Assembly: GCA_012845835.1 (NCBI GenBank)
Contig: JABAKD010000009.1
Coordinates: 5,122,904 to 5,186,903, forward strand
Source: Undaria pinnatifida
Taxonomy: Eukaryota; Sar; Phaeophyceae; Laminariales; Alariaceae
DNA: 64,000 bases
Direction of reading: 5' to 3'
In this document: piece after piece, positions 1 through 11,889 of the stretch
How positions within the stretch are numbered: position 1 is the stretch's first letter
Layout: each line of letters begins with the position of its first letter
The notes under the pieces: generated by a model
Told to the model about the DNA's origin: nothing
The model's input: only the letters and a program-made list of their open reading frames with translations
The model's database searches: none
Translations under genes and position numbers: made by a program

Positions 1-99
1 GGTAAATCACCATGTATGCACTGCAAACGGCAGTTTTCGATGGCCAGAGCCAGTTATAAACGATCGATTAATCCCTGAAACACCAAAGGAATAACAGGC

Positions 100-640
100 A
101 TATTGTTGTTGTTGTTGTTGATCTCACATTAACTCGCATTATTAAGTCCGTGGTCACAGGACAGGCTCCAGTCACTCTGGAGTGGAAAAATACCCCACAG
201 AAAAAGCACAAGCAAAACCAAACGTGGTACACGCATATATCATAGCTGTAGCAATTCATGCCGACGCCAGAAAAATTTAAGAAAAGTTAAATTGGAAGTC
301 AGCCTACAACGTGCCAGGCCCAAACTGGTACATACGCCTCAATAGTTGTGTCTGCATGCCACCCCGAAAAGACTACTACGTATATATTACACATAGTAGC
401 TATAACTACGCATACGCACGACCGGCTCAAGTCAATATGAAAAAAAAGAAAAGAAAAGAAAAGAAAAGAAAAGAAAAGAAAAGAAAAGAAAAGAAAAGAA
501 AAGAAAAGAAAAGAAAAGAAAAGAAAAGAAAAGAAAAGAAAAGAAAAGAAAAGAAAAGAAAAGAAAAGAAAAGAAAAGAAAAGAAAAGAAAAGAAAAGGA
601 AAGGAAAGAAAAGAAAAGAAAAGAACATCAACGACAGTGC
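100..640 (+). mobile_element. Dispersed repeat R2 with internal (AAAAG)n
   Basis: The block CCGTGGTCACAGGACAGGCT...ACTCTGGAGTGG recurs at 5715-5860, 6195-6345 and, inverted, 57290-57410. The following block (300-437) and the AAAAG run (438-628) match the inverted 56930-57215, where a CTTTT-rich tract takes the place of AAAAG. So the purine microsatellite belongs to a mobile repeat of about 0.55 kb. The long Phe/Ser and Lys/Arg/Glu frames over it are artefacts. Confidence 0.75.
438..628 (+). repeat. (AAAAG)n microsatellite
   Basis: About 36 AAAAG units with a few GGAAAG interruptions near 598-612. Confidence 0.98.
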
Positions 641-702
641 TTGACGTACATAGAAATGCTCCTTTTCTCCAATGTCAGGCGAAGTCATGCTGAGGTAACA
701 TT

Positions 703-1045
703 GCCGGTCGCCCCGATGGTCTTAGTGGAAACCTCGAACACTCCTAAGTAAGGTTGGAGTCAGGGGTTCGAATCTCAGTTCTCGGTACTGTTGTAGTGTC
801 ATGCATATATATAAAAAATCACTCTTTGGTTTCAGGGATTCGGTCAGGATTTTTTTTCGTCTCGGGCTTAATATGCGATTCGATGAACCGGATTTCCCGG
901 TCAAATAGCTTCGTTCGAGCGCCGGCTTTGGGGGGCGGTTCCAACGTCCCTCGCCCTGCTGGGTCTGTTCCGCACATCGACGTGAACGCGGACGGATGTC
1001 GAGCGAGACAAGCGAGAAGTTCCAAAAGTACCGCATGTCCAGAAG
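703..1045 (+). mobile_element. tRNA-derived SINE-like copy
   Basis: The head TTGCCGGTCGCCCCGATGG...TCTTAGTGG carries a box A-like sequence, followed about 50 bases later by GGGGTTCGAATCTCAG, a perfect box B/T-arm form. The tail ...CGACGTGAACGCGGA...GCGAGACAAGCGAGAAG (978-1020) recurs at 1791-1832 as a truncated second copy. Confidence 0.65.
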
Positions 1046-1070
1046 GAATTACGTAGATTTTGGTTGTATC

Positions 1071-1362
1071 TCAATGTCTGCAGCGCCTGGATGATTTACA
1101 AAATTGGCATAATTTCCAAAGAGTAGTTGCTAATGTTGGAATTTTGCGGTGGCATTTACAACCTACTATTATTACCATTATTATGTGGTCACAGATTGTG
1201 AGACAGAGTAAACCAAATACGTCAATGTCTGCAGCGCCTGGATGATTTACAAAATTGGCATCATTTCCAAACGGTAGTTGCCAGTGTTTTGAATTTTGCG
1301 GTGGCACATACAACTTGTTATTATATGGTCACACATTGTGAGACAGAATAAACCAAACAATG
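1071..1362 (+). repeat. Tandem duplication, 2 x ~150 bp
   Basis: Units 1071-1221 and 1222-1362 both begin TCAATGTCTGCAGCGCCTGG and end ...GAGACAGARTAAACCAAA, with about 10-15% divergence. No coding signal. Confidence 0.9.
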
Positions 1363-2700
1363 GCAATTAATCAAGGTATGAAGCAAGTGAAATGCTAGCG
1401 TACCGTACGAGAACACAACAAAACAGACCAGAGACCATAACACAAATAGAAAATAAACACAACAAACAAACGGAGTGGTCGCTTTTAAATATCGCAGTAC
1501 GATTTTGAGAAGCAATGTTTCGTCAGTCTTTTTCGTCGCTGCGCCAAAGAGTCGTTCCGTATAATATATATATATATATTGGTCCACGATCAACGATCCA
1601 TCTTTCAGGACCGCATAAAAATATCCCACACGAATATCATGTATATTTATCCCCACAAACGAAACCTGGATGCACTTCTTAAGGTAGGTGTGATTATCAA
1701 GGTATTGGTGTTTCGAATGCTTTGTTGTGTGGTTGCAAGAATTGCGCTGGCTACTGACTGTCGTTTTTGTCGGTCAATCCGTTCAGCCCCTCGACGTGAA
1801 CGCGGATGGATGCTGAGCGAGACAAGCGAGAAGGGCGCCAAAAATGTATTTTGAACGGTACTCTCCAGTTTTTCTTGGGATTTATTTGGATGTACGGAGC
1901 CGTTGATAAAAAAATACTTGGCAAGACATTATTTCCAAATTGGCGTAATATTTTGTCCCAAAACTAATCGTATTTACTGTAAAAAAAATCCCCACGGTAG
2001 TGCGGTAGTTATCATAGTAATGCATTCTTTATTGAATTTCGGTATAGGTACACGTACATACATACATGGATATAGACGTGGCAAGCGGACCCATGACTAG
2101 AACGAGGAGGAGATGGTAGTCGTTACGATTGCTGCCCCAGAAAAATCCACACAGCAGCATTGCGAGTGGCTGCGTCCCCCGGGCCTCGAGGGTGGTATTA
2201 TACAAGTTCAGACAAATCGACATGGTTTGTACTCTCGTGCCAGCAATATGCTTCGAAGTAGTACGTACGAGTAAGATCACACACAGCGATGCTCTATAAC
2301 ACACAATATGCTTTTTGTCTATATTTTATGGCATGGAGCGAGGGTGTACCATACATTTTCGACACAAAAAATAAGGGGAAAAATAATCGTTCTTCCTGTT
2401 GCTAAGATGCGCCACGCGAAGGTCGTAGTGAAAGTCGACAATATCCACGGGAGAAACCAGTGAGTGACATGTGTTTGTCCCGCATTGCATCGTACGCGTT
2501 TGTGTTATTTTTTCCCCGAGATGACTTTTTGGAGCATGGCGTGCTTTGTTGTTACTGTGGTCCCTGACTCCGTTGATGTAATCGTTTGCCGGCCAAGTGC
2601 AAGCGGTCGTGTTGGTACGTAACTGACAAATAAGTTTGTGTTGCTTCGTACTTGACGTGCTCCTTGCTGCTGATTGCTGGTTGATCATCTCTTCTACCAG
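1363..2700. other. Non-coding, no recognised gene
   Basis: Contains a short (TA)n at 1563-1580, a truncated SINE tail at 1755-1850 and unassigned unique-looking sequence. Reading frames are short, overlapping and without family motifs. Confidence 0.6.
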
Positions 2701-2712
2701 TATCGATTTTTT

Positions 2713-3030
2713 CTTGTTTTTGGCACACTTCAAATTTCCAGCTTCTGGACATACAAGCCGTGAACACAGGTGTCATCCTCCCCCCCCCCGGTTATTGCCT
2801 TCATTTTGTTTTGGGGCATATGTGTTTCAGCACCCACTGATCGTCGATTTTTCATCGATTGTTGCTAACTCACGCCCTCGCGCTTTCCGCAGATCAATTA
2901 GTGCACAAGAAAAAGCCGCACGAAAATTTATACGACTACGAACTCGGGGGGATTCGAACTCACGAAATTGACCTGTACCAGGCTCGAGGATAACCTGATA
3001 CGTCATCGGGGCAGTGAGTGATATAGGGCC
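2713..3030 (-). mobile_element. tRNA-derived SINE copy (family S)
   Basis: Reverse complement of the family also at 8431-8720, 26560-26825 and (partial) 26330-26530. On the minus strand: CCTCGAGCCTGGTACAGGTC...GAGTTCGAATCCCC (box B-like), then GAAAGCGCGAGGGCGTGAGT..., ending ...ACACCTGTG...CCAGAAGCTGGAAA. Internal poly-C/G tract at 2780. Confidence 0.75.
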
Positions 3031-3035
3031 GATCG

Positions 3036-3120
3036 CCCCGGTAGTCTAGTGGGGTTGCACTAATAATACAATGAATAGCGTTGTTCCTTGGGTTCAATAA
3101 CCATCGCGTTGTGAGCTTTA
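3036..3120 (+). other. tRNA-like head, probably SINE remnant
   Basis: GCCGATCGCCCCGGTAGTCTAGTGGGGTTGCAC followed by GGGTTCAATAACC about 45 bases on has box A/box B spacing of a Pol III promoter and resembles the heads at 703 and 8431. It does not fold into a full tRNA. Confidence 0.5.
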
Positions 3121-3184
3121 TTTTTTTCATTTATTTGGAGAAATAAAACGAGAAGAAAATGATCAACAAACTGCTGAAATCGCA

Positions 3185-3365
3185 AGCAGCATGGGTAGGT
3201 ACAATTCGACGCGAATCGTCGAGGGAAGAAAATGCTGATGGATTCTTCTCGCGATAAAAATTAGGGCATGTACCGTAGTGGGGACGGGGGAGGGGAGTCC
3301 GCCAAAATGACCCCGGGTCTGAGTTATACTACTGGGAGGGCGAGAGTAGTGCGAGCATCACAATA
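3185..3365 (+). repeat. Dispersed repeat R3
   Basis: GGGTAGGTACAATTCGACGC...CGATAAAAATTAGGGCATGTA recurs at 5866-6030 and, shorter, at 6670-6725. Confidence 0.8.
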
Positions 3366-3579
3366 AATGGGATGGAAAAAAGAAAAGAAGTGAAGTGTAT
3401 CACTGCTGCTGTAATTATACGATACCAAAGCAAGTTGCACCGATCGACTCGATCTGGACCGACTGCTGTATATTATGTAGTTGGTCCGTGTACAACTTCT
3501 CTAATCACAGGCTAGTATGAGATGATAGTCATTGAACTTGCTGAACTTTTTAGTGAGTGAAGGTTTCCTCTATCCACGA

Positions 3580-4700
3580 ACCCCGGCCGAGCCGATCAAT
3601 CGAAGGTTGGGTTACACTGTGCGGGGCGGTATCGAGGCAGGGGGTCAAATGAAATGTCCGCGTATCGCGGGGTTGGGGTATACGAATAAAAAGTCAGCAG
3701 TAGCGCGAGTTGCCCCATTTGTTTCTAGTTGAAAATAACTTGAAGGGTTTCTGAACCGGGTTTTGACCCTGTTCTGTGGTGCTGGCGTTGTATATGAACC
3801 TCAGCTAGCTAAGGCTTCCACACAGTGGTGTGTGGGTTCGACCCGGGAGAAGTCGGTTTTTGTCCCCGGTTTGTTGGCGTTGATGGGGTATGGAGGGATT
3901 TCTGGAACGGCGATGGGGCCCTATCTTCATCGGATGCGTCGAAACGCCCCCCGCCCGTTTGCTGGTCTATCGCCTCACCGGGTGTCCCTGGCTCTATCTA
4001 CGAGCTGCACAGCCACTCAACGACAAGCCAATGTGCTCAACAGATTATTATCGCACCATCGTGCGGGGCTGTGTCGACCCGCGGGAGAAATCGGATATCA
4101 TCCCCGGTTTGTCAGGATTTCTGAAACGGGCACAGGACTCTATATTCTCCCATGGTGGCGTTGCCCTTATGTCCGAGCCCCAGCCAATCAGCGGTAAGCG
4201 AATATGGTTGGAGTTCCACGTCGTGCGGAGCGGTGTTGACACGGGAGGTCATCGTTATATTGTTCCCGCGTTTTTGAAGCTGTAGAGATTCCGGGGATTC
4301 ATGAATCGGGGATGGGGCCCTATTTTCCCCGTGTGTGACGGAAATGCCCCCCATTGATGGGCCTCTGCCCCTCTAGGACGGCGCTGTGGAGCTCGAACCA
4401 ATCAGCGATTATCCAACGGGATTGGGGTTTTCTCACCGTGCAGGGTGGTATCGATACCAGAAAGCTCGGTTTGCTTCCCCGGCTAATGGAACTTTTATAG
4501 ATGTGGAACGACCTCTGGACCGGGGATGGGACCCTATATCCTCCCGAGGTGGAGCTGGCTCAACATGTGAATCATGGCCAATCAGAAAGTCAGTCGGTAG
4601 GTGGGGTTGGGATTTCCACACTGTGCGGGGAGGTATCATGTGTGGATGGATTCCGATCCCGGCATGTGACCCTATCGTGCCCGGGTGACGCCTATTTTGT
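3580..4700 (+). repeat. Degenerate tandem array, ~180-215 bp period, about six units
   Basis: Recurring landmarks in fixed order: (C/A)CAATCAG, then CACTGTGCGGGG-GGTATCGA, GTTTGTCCCCGG, GGATTTCTG(A/G)A(A/C)CGG, GATGGG(G/A)CCCTAT. Units start near 3585, 3790, 4010, 4175, 4390 and 4570. The units are old and diverged. Overlapping frames of up to 144 codons are by-products. Confidence 0.75.
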
Positions 4701-5715
4701 GTATGAATCCTGTCCAACGCGCGATCAGACAAAACTGACATGTTTTTTTTTTCGTCTAACAAAACTCCAGTCTGAAATACTTAGCTGACAAAGTCGTAAG
4801 CGCTGTAGTCGCGTACTGTATCTACAAGAAGTGAGCGATCTACACAGCTAGCAACAAGCAGTAGCATTGCAATAGCATTCGAGGAGTTGAATGACGAAGG
4901 CAGTCATACCACCGTGTTTCGCGCCAGGAACAACGCACGTTTCTCCACGATCAAACAACACACAGACAGTCGATCTGGGAGGCTCGGATCAAGATGATAC
5001 TATTATATACCTGGTAATGCATTGCATACTTCAGAGAGAGGCTGGCTCAGTGCGCGTCTCTCAGTGGCTACGAAGAGGACACGCAGCGGACATGGTCAGT
5101 CACCTTACTGGCTCCGGATGCTTGATTGAGTTAAAATATATTAAGAAACGCACTCGACACGTTTCGTCTCCAGACTAAAGGGTCAGTCGGCGTGTGGTCG
5201 GATTTACCCGATCGATCGCAATCTGATGGATGAAAGTCGGAATCGGATTCATAAAAAAAACGGTACGAGCTATAAATAGTAGTACACATTGTTATGAGTA
5301 TTAGTCTTTATCGAGCTCTTGGCATTGCCTTACATACTGCACGTGCAGACTATGATTGTGTGTGGTGACTTCTTTTACTCTACCAAGTATTGAATCGAAC
5401 AATTCGAAGTGTTGCCCTGCCCTACCCGAAGCATGATCACAGCAGAAATAAGCGAAAAACGAAGACCACCACCATCATCGGGGCGCGGATCTAGATGACA
5501 ATAATAGTACGAGGTTTGTGGTGTGCAATTCCTGCTTTACGCTTGTATGATACGGATGGAAGCTCATCAATTTGGAGTGTTTGGAAACCACGTACTTTAG
5601 CTTAGATCACTCTAAAGACCATCTACTACATACAACAGGCAGTTAGTCGTAAATAGTATGTTGTGTTCAACTTCAAAATACGACATTTATTTTGCAAATA
5701 AATACATTATTAATA
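4700..5715. other. Non-coding, nothing recognised
   Basis: No family motif, tRNA, or clear repeat seen in this kilobase. Confidence 0.5.
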
Positions 5716-6345
5716 GATATTGAAACTTGTTGCTCTCACATAAAACTCGCATAATCAAGTCCGTGGTCACCGGACAGGCTCCACTCCAGCCACTCTGGAG
5801 CGGAAGACTACCCCAGGGAAAAACACAAGCAAACCAAAGGTGGTACGTGCATATGTAATGGCGCCTAGCAGCGTGGGTAGGCACAATTCGACGCGAGTCG
5901 ACGAGGGAAGAAATTGCTGAATTCTCGCGATAAAAATTAAGGCACGTAGCGTACAGTTGAGAGGGGGGAGGAGGACCCGCTATGTGGCCCTGGATCGGAG
6001 TTACTAGCTGGGAGAGAGCGTGCGCGTAGTGTGATGATTGAAGCAAAAATAACAAAGTTGGACAAATTCATGCATACGCCAACGTCCTATCTTACATTAC
6101 TTCAGACCACACTATAGTCTAGTCTACATCAGGCAATCAGTTGTTAATAGTTAGTTGTGTGTAACTTCAAAATAAGACATTTAAAAATATAGTGAAAGCT
6201 GTTGTTATTGTTGTTCTCACATTAACTCGCATAATCAAGGCCGGGGCCACAGGACAGACTCCAGTCACTCTGAAATGGAAGAATACCCCACGGGAAAAAC
6301 ACAAACAATCCAAAAGTGGTACACGGCATATTATAAAAATAAAAA
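5715..6345 (+). repeat. R2 / R3 / R2 repeat cluster
   Basis: R2 copy at 5715-5860 (CCGTGGTCACCGGACAGGCT), R3 copy at 5866-6030, then a second R2 copy at 6195-6345. The ACTCTAAAGACC...GCAGTTAGTCG segment before the first R2 and TATAGTCTAGTC...CAGTTGTTAATAG before the second are also alike, so R2 has a longer 5' part. Confidence 0.75.
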
Positions 6346-6475
6346 TGCACTCCAGCTGTGAGATCGAGGATTTTGTCGAAACTCATTTTTGCAAGTAAGT
6401 TGTGTGTGATACTCCGATCGCGCGTATTACGGGTTTTGTGTCCTCATTACGACATATATCACACACAGCTAAAGC
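6333..6475 (+). repeat. Dispersed repeat R1 copy
   Basis: Core CACTCCAGCTGTGAGATCGA...GATACTCCGATCGCGCGTAT...GTGTCCTCATTA. Same family at 7130-7290(-), 7865-8030(+), 15340-15500(+), 38500-38640(-, diverged), 56110-56262(-) and 59045-59185(-). Confidence 0.85.
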
Positions 6476-6779
6476 ATATCATGCATCCACCAGAAATGGA
6501 AGCAAAGGAAATCGAGAGTCAGTCTACGCACGTGTGCCAGGCCCATACTGGTACATACATCTCAACCAAGGGTTTGCCCTCGGGCAGCTGCTACGACGGT
6601 GCGTTCTTGACCGCAATAATAAAACATATATATATATAATCATCTGCTGAGAGCGCCTACTGCATGTATAAATAAGCGTGGGTCGGCGCAATTCGATGCA
6701 AGTCGACGGGGGAAGAAATCGAATAGTTCGTTCATAATAAGTATTACGTAGTACCTGGTGATATATCCGCCAGAGTAAT

Positions 6780-8330
6780 AAGCACTTCCACGCACTTGAT
6801 ATCACCTCATTATCTTTCTAGAGCCATCCGTACCGCTGCTGCAATTCACCCCCCCCCCCCCCGTTCCCCCCAACGTCCCCTCCTTCCCCACCACCCGCAC
6901 CATCGCCTAGAACTAGCACCACATCTATGCGACATGATTTTTTCGCCCCCCTCCCCCCCCCCTACGTCCTTCAAAACTCCGCCCTCCCCTCGCCGGTTAT
7001 CCGACTTACAGGATTGACTTGATAAACGGATGCTTTTCCTTCAACAGCTGTCAGATTTTGTTCCCCTCAGAAACGGGTTTTATAGTTTCCGCGCACAGAC
7101 TGACTAACATCACCCTGTCGACCCTGACAGCTACACTGTAGTTGCAAGGGGAATCGCCGACCTATGCCGCAATGAGGACACACAACACGTAATACGCGCA
7201 ATCAGAGCATCACACACAGCTTGCAAAGATGAGTTTCGACAAAATCTTCGATCTCACAGCTGGAGTGTATTGTTATTTTTATAATATATCTACCAGAGAG
7301 AAAAAGAGGACATTAAGTAGAAGCGTGACGTAGCAAGGTCTACATCGGGCTCAAAATCTTATAATTTCGTCGTGGTGACTGATCCGAGAGGGCTGCATTA
7401 AGGAAAGCTGTAGGTCACATTGAGGAAAGCTATAGGTAAAAAAACATCTATAATAGAAGGCTGCATCATGTTGCCAAAACATTGAAGCTAGGTGAAAAAC
7501 GATAAATATTCCGAAAGGTCCAGGCACTTCCCAGCACCGAGAATGCTCTCACAGCACACGATTCGAAAATGAGGGCGAGGACGACGCCCAGTAAACCGTC
7601 GAATAGCCTGATATCATTAAACCAATGTTTATACCTGGGACATAGACTATGGGTTTGTTCATCGGATTGCAACTAATATTATTTTGAATAAAAGTTTGCT
7701 TTTGATGATGGGGAATTGAGCTCCTCGAGTGATGAGCCCTCATAGAACGTACGCTGCTCCTCTGCTGTAGCACGCGTCCCGCTCCATCAACATTCACGAC
7801 CAATCATACCGCATTGAACCTGGGCGGTGAGGTCATCTCGAAAGATGGGCTAGATCACCGTTGATATACTAATAAAAAAATAGAAATACACTCCAGCTGT
7901 GAGATTGAAGATTTCGTCGCGCCTCTTGCAAGCTGTGTGTGTCCTCATATCGCGCGTATCACTGGGTGCGTGTCCTCATCAAGAAGATAGGTCGACGACT
8001 CCGCTTGAAATTACAGTGTAGCTTGTACCAGGGTCGACAGGGTGATGTGAACCAACGTGTGCGCAGAAACTTTCAAACCCGTTTTTGAGGGGGACAAAAC
8101 CTGACAGCTGTGGAAGGAAATGCATCAGTTTATCAAGTATATCCTGTAAGTCGTATAACTGGGGTGAGGGGAGGACGGAGGTTTCATCGGCGAGGGGCCC
8201 GAGGCGGGGGGGCGGGGTTTCTGTGCGTGGAAACTATAAATCCCTTAAGGGGACATATCTGATGGTTGTGGAAGGAATGATATACTATTGTGAGGGGATA
8301 TATCATCCATGATACACTATATTCAGTTGC
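6780..8330. mobile_element. Large inverted repeat pair formed by R1 elements
   Basis: 6780-7290 (minus orientation) and 7865-8330 (plus) are inverted copies sharing R1 plus about 300 bp beyond it (GGGTCGACAGGGTGATGT, GCGCRGAAACT, GACAGCTGT-GAAGGAAA-GCATC, CCTGTAAGTCG). They face each other across 570 bp of unrelated sequence (7291-7864). Poly-C/G tracts occur inside both arms. The structure resembles a long-TIR element or two head-to-head insertions. Confidence 0.75.
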
Positions 8331-8430
8331 CATTAGTCTACACATCGCGGGTGAAACTTCTAGCGTTTCAGCTGCTTTTACCACGAGTCATACTCCATTC
8401 GATCTTAGTCGTGAGATCAGACCTAAATGT

Positions 8431-8720
8431 TTGCCGGTCACCCCGGTGGCGTATCAGGTTTTCCTCGAGCCTGGTATAGGTCAGTTTCGTGAGTTTGAGC
8501 CCCGCCGAGTACATACTCGTATAAATTCGTTGGGACTTTTTCTTGTGCACAAATTGACTTGCGGAAAGCGCGAAAGCGTGAGTAGGCAACACTCGATGAA
8601 AAATCGACGAGCAGTGGGACTGCTGAACCCTATGCGCGACAAAGGTTGAAGGCAAGCACCGGGGGGGAGAAGGGATGACACCTGTGACCACGGCTTGTCC
8701 AGAAGCTGGAAAGTAAAAGT
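8431..8720 (+). mobile_element. tRNA-derived SINE copy (family S)
   Basis: Best-preserved copy: TTGCCGGTCACCCCGGTGGC head, CCTCGAGCCTGGTATAGGTC, GTGAGTTTGAGCCCCG (box B-like), GAAAGCGCGAAAGCGTGAGT, ACACCTGTGACCACGGC and ending CCAGAAGCTGGAAAGTAAAA. Confidence 0.75.
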
Positions 8721-9825
8721 GTGAGAAAAAAAGGGCCATGTATCACCCTTAAATGCTATATCAGCGGGCTATGTCACGCCTTGGTTTTTCAACCGTGAGA
8801 TCGCATCCAAAGATGGGTTATATCACTTATTCACATTACTTAAGCAGGCAATATAATGCATAATATTCTATATCACTACTCTACATGACGGATGATGTCC
8901 CTATCATATATCACCGCCCCATTCACGATACGTCATACTACGTTCAATATCAGCGGTGAGATCATCACTATAGCTGGGCTATATCGCCCTTGATATATTT
9001 TATCAGCGGCCTGTACTAACTCACGACCGCAGGCCTGGTGGTATCAGCTCAAAAGGCTTTCCCTCGTATGTTCGGAATGCGTTTGTCCACAATGCAATAG
9101 TTTGTTCGTTATCACACGGGGAAGTTCAATGCCATCGGCCACGCACCTTCCCGTCCATCTCTCAAAATTTCGCAAGAAACGCCAACAGCGTCAGTGGAAC
9201 TCCCTGAAAATTTGTATCCAACCATTCTATGCACGGTAAAAGTGCCCAAGGATACTACCACACAGCGATACAGCACCCTCCAAAAGCCCCTCTCGGGCTG
9301 CCAACCACAAGTTGGCTCAGGCCGGGTAACTTTGACAAATATTGCTCTCCGTACGTTGAGCAATGGTCAAGCCCAACAAATCGTGGTCAGTTTCTTAAGA
9401 TCCACCACGTTAGCTGACCGTAACGAGTGACTGTTCAGCCGCCGGGTCATCACCATTGCACCGTCAAGCACACCACGCACCACTAATCACACCTCCAATT
9501 GCGCATGCATTTTGCTGAAACCCAGACCAAACATGGAAGAACGTGCATGCATATAATAGCCACCAGTACAGCGGCAGCATTAACGGCGGACATTCTCTGT
9601 CCACACACAGTCTCGGCGATGAACCAGCAGCTGTGGCTGCAGTAGACACTATCAGCACCCTCCTCAGAAACTGCACGTAAGAAAAACTAGAAATCCAAAA
9701 TTCAGAAAAAGCAGAAAATCAGAAACGGGGAATCCGGGACTCATCTCAAACCACAATATCATGACAAACGCAGCCCATACCGTTGCAAGAGCGCCCCCGT
9801 CTGCCCCGCTTTCAGCCGCAGTGCC
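8720..9825. other. Non-coding, weak repeats
   Basis: 8740-9010 contains four or five diverged copies of GTGAGATC(A/G)(C/T)-x-AAGATGGGYTATATC (also at 7830-7860). 9.0-9.8 kb shows nothing coding; an A-rich stretch (9670-9720) lies just beyond the gypsy 3' side. Confidence 0.5.
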
Positions 9826-9900
9826 TTGAGCTCGTTTCACACCACGGCCGGTGCGTCATGGAACACGCGCGATACCGGCTCCCAGGTTCTCTCCGCCTTC

Positions 9901-11059
9901 TCAGGCCCCCTTGACGACGAACTTGTCACCGCTTGCAGCCCGCTTGATAGCCGACACGCTCCGGATGAGGTAGCCGCCCTGGTTTTTCAATTGCTGGGTA
10001 ACCTTGAGGAGCTCGCCGGTGATCTCGAGCTGGTCATCGGCGTAAAGCCGCATTCTCGCCACGTGGACGCAACGGAGTTTGCCTGTGACCAAGTGCTAAA
10101 CCGCATACACGTGCTATTACACGTCATTGGCAACACTCCACGGTCCGGTCTAAGTGCTCATGCGCTTGCGGCGCTTACCCAGCCTGGACACTCGAGCCAC
10201 CATAACGTACTCGTCTACCGTGAAATGCGGCAGAGTCCTGCTGCAACTGCTGGGCGCTCGGTGGGGACGACAATCGGCGTTGACGCTTTGTAGCACCCCT
10301 GCCAGGAGCCCCTCTTGGGTGTCCACCAGAGAAACCACCAGCTATTGGAACCTGGTTTTTAGTTAGAGGCCGTACGCAGCTCACGCGCGATAATTGCGTG
10401 GTAAGGGGTCGTTTACAGCCTTTTCCGCCACACCATGCCCATTGCTCGGCCAGTAGCACCACGCCCGACTTGCTAAGCGGCCGCCCCTTCGCGTTTAGAA
10501 TCGTTTTAGCTCCGTAGATCACTTCGCGCATCATGCGCTCGACAGTCCTGTTGGTCAACGAGCTGTTGGCCACTGAGAGCTGATGCTCAGCACCTAGTGC
10601 CTTCGCCAGTTTGCGCATTACGCGTTTGCAGAAATGGGTGGCGTTGTCGCTCAAGCATGTGGTTGGCGGCCCGAACGTGGTACATCAGCGAACAAGCTCT
10701 TCAACTGTGCCGTTCGCCGTGCACACTCTCGACGGTAGCAGCCATGTGCATCCACTCAAGTCCTCGAGAATGACCACCACGTGCTGAAATCGATCGGCAG
10801 CGTCAAGTCAGGCATCCACCACGCTCTCCCCCATGTAAAGAAAATCACAATGCACAACTGAGTTCGACTCTCGTCCATGAGGGATCTTCACCAGCGTACG
10901 TAACACGAGCGCCCCCGCCTTGGTGTCCGAACGGTACGAGCAAAGCCCAGTCGTGTCCCGCACGTCATCAGCCATGCCCTCCCATACGCAGTGCTGCTGA
11001 AGCCGAGTCATCTTTGCATCGACTCCGCAGTGTTCGGCCCCCTCCAGGTGAACACACAC
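9901..11059 (-). pseudogene. Gypsy integrase: zinc, core and C-terminal fragments
   Basis: HHCC zinc-binding pattern at 11059-10910 (His-x5-His, then two Cys), core motif MSDNATHFCKRVMRKLAKAL at 10654 retaining the DNxxxF catalytic Asp and SLTNRTVERM in place of NG-x-E-R-x-x, and a C-terminal chromodomain-like segment VHVARMRLYADDQLEITGEL at 10070. Frames are disconnected. Confidence 0.85.
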
Positions 11060-11383
11060 CAGCAGTAGTTTTCTTCGGAGAGTCGACCCCGGCTGGCACC
11101 CAGATCACGATGTGGTCATGGTACTCCACCGGTGTAACTCTTCTGGATTCTAGCGAAGCCATTCCCAACGCCGTATCGAGGGTGGGCCTGTCCCTCGCAG
11201 CGGCCGCCTGCACTCCGCGCACAACCTCTCTGGTCGGAAACTTGTCGCTCTCAGCGAAGATGACCCCCGCGTGCTAAGGTTCGCGTGCACGCCCACCGGA
11301 CCCCCCGGCCGCGTCACTCAACGCAACAGCAGGTCCACCCAGCAGTTCTCGTCGCCAGGGATGTGCTCCATAGTGTACGGGAA

Positions 11384-11725
11384 CTATCCAAGAAACACGT
11401 GCCATCCCTGCAGACGTTGTGCCACCGCCTTGGATGTGGGCGCTCCGTTCGCGCTAAAAATATACGCGAGGTTCCGATGGTCACGGTGAATCGCCACACC
11501 ACCATAAAGCAGGTATGACAGCCGCTTGAACGTGCTAACGATCCCGAAGCCATCCTTGTCCACAGTTGCCCATCGCTCCTGCGAACCCCTGAAAGGCCGA
11601 TTTAGAAATCCCAGCGGCTCATGGGACACGTCTTCGATTGCAACACTTCCCCTCAAATCGACCGTCGGAACATGGGCGATGCAGCTCCCCCAAAACGAGT
11701 TACTCGCATCATTGAACATCACCAC
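11384..11725 (-). pseudogene. Gypsy RNase H domain
   Basis: MVMFNDASNSFWGSCIAHVP keeps the first catalytic Asp in the gypsy form FxDAS. ERWATVDKDGFGIVSTFKRL is the E...D/E-E-a block, and LYGGVAIHRDHRNLAYIF ends with the DH-N-L motif. Open over 113 codons, but without an intact upstream frame. Confidence 0.85.
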
Positions 11726-11889
11726 AGGAAATCCTGGCTATAGATTATTCAAAGGCACCGCTTCGCTCACCCGTAGTCGCACAGCATCCCACGCGGCCGC
11801 ACGCTCATCCGTCCACTCATTGCTGCCCATAGCACGGCGCGCCGCCACGCGCTTGGTGCGCCGTGTGTTGCACAGGCACTAATCGAGCA

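Noticed and set aside
299..751. Long frames on both strands over the AAAAG tract (Phe/Ser-rich and Lys/Arg/Glu-rich)
   Set aside because: Translation of a microsatellite; no initiation context or homology.
3580..4700. CRISPR-like array
   Set aside because: Units are ~200 bp, diverged throughout, with no short exact repeats and unique spacers; the genome is eukaryotic.
9826..10293. 155-codon plus-strand frame
   Set aside because: Antisense shadow of the gypsy integrase C-terminus and core.
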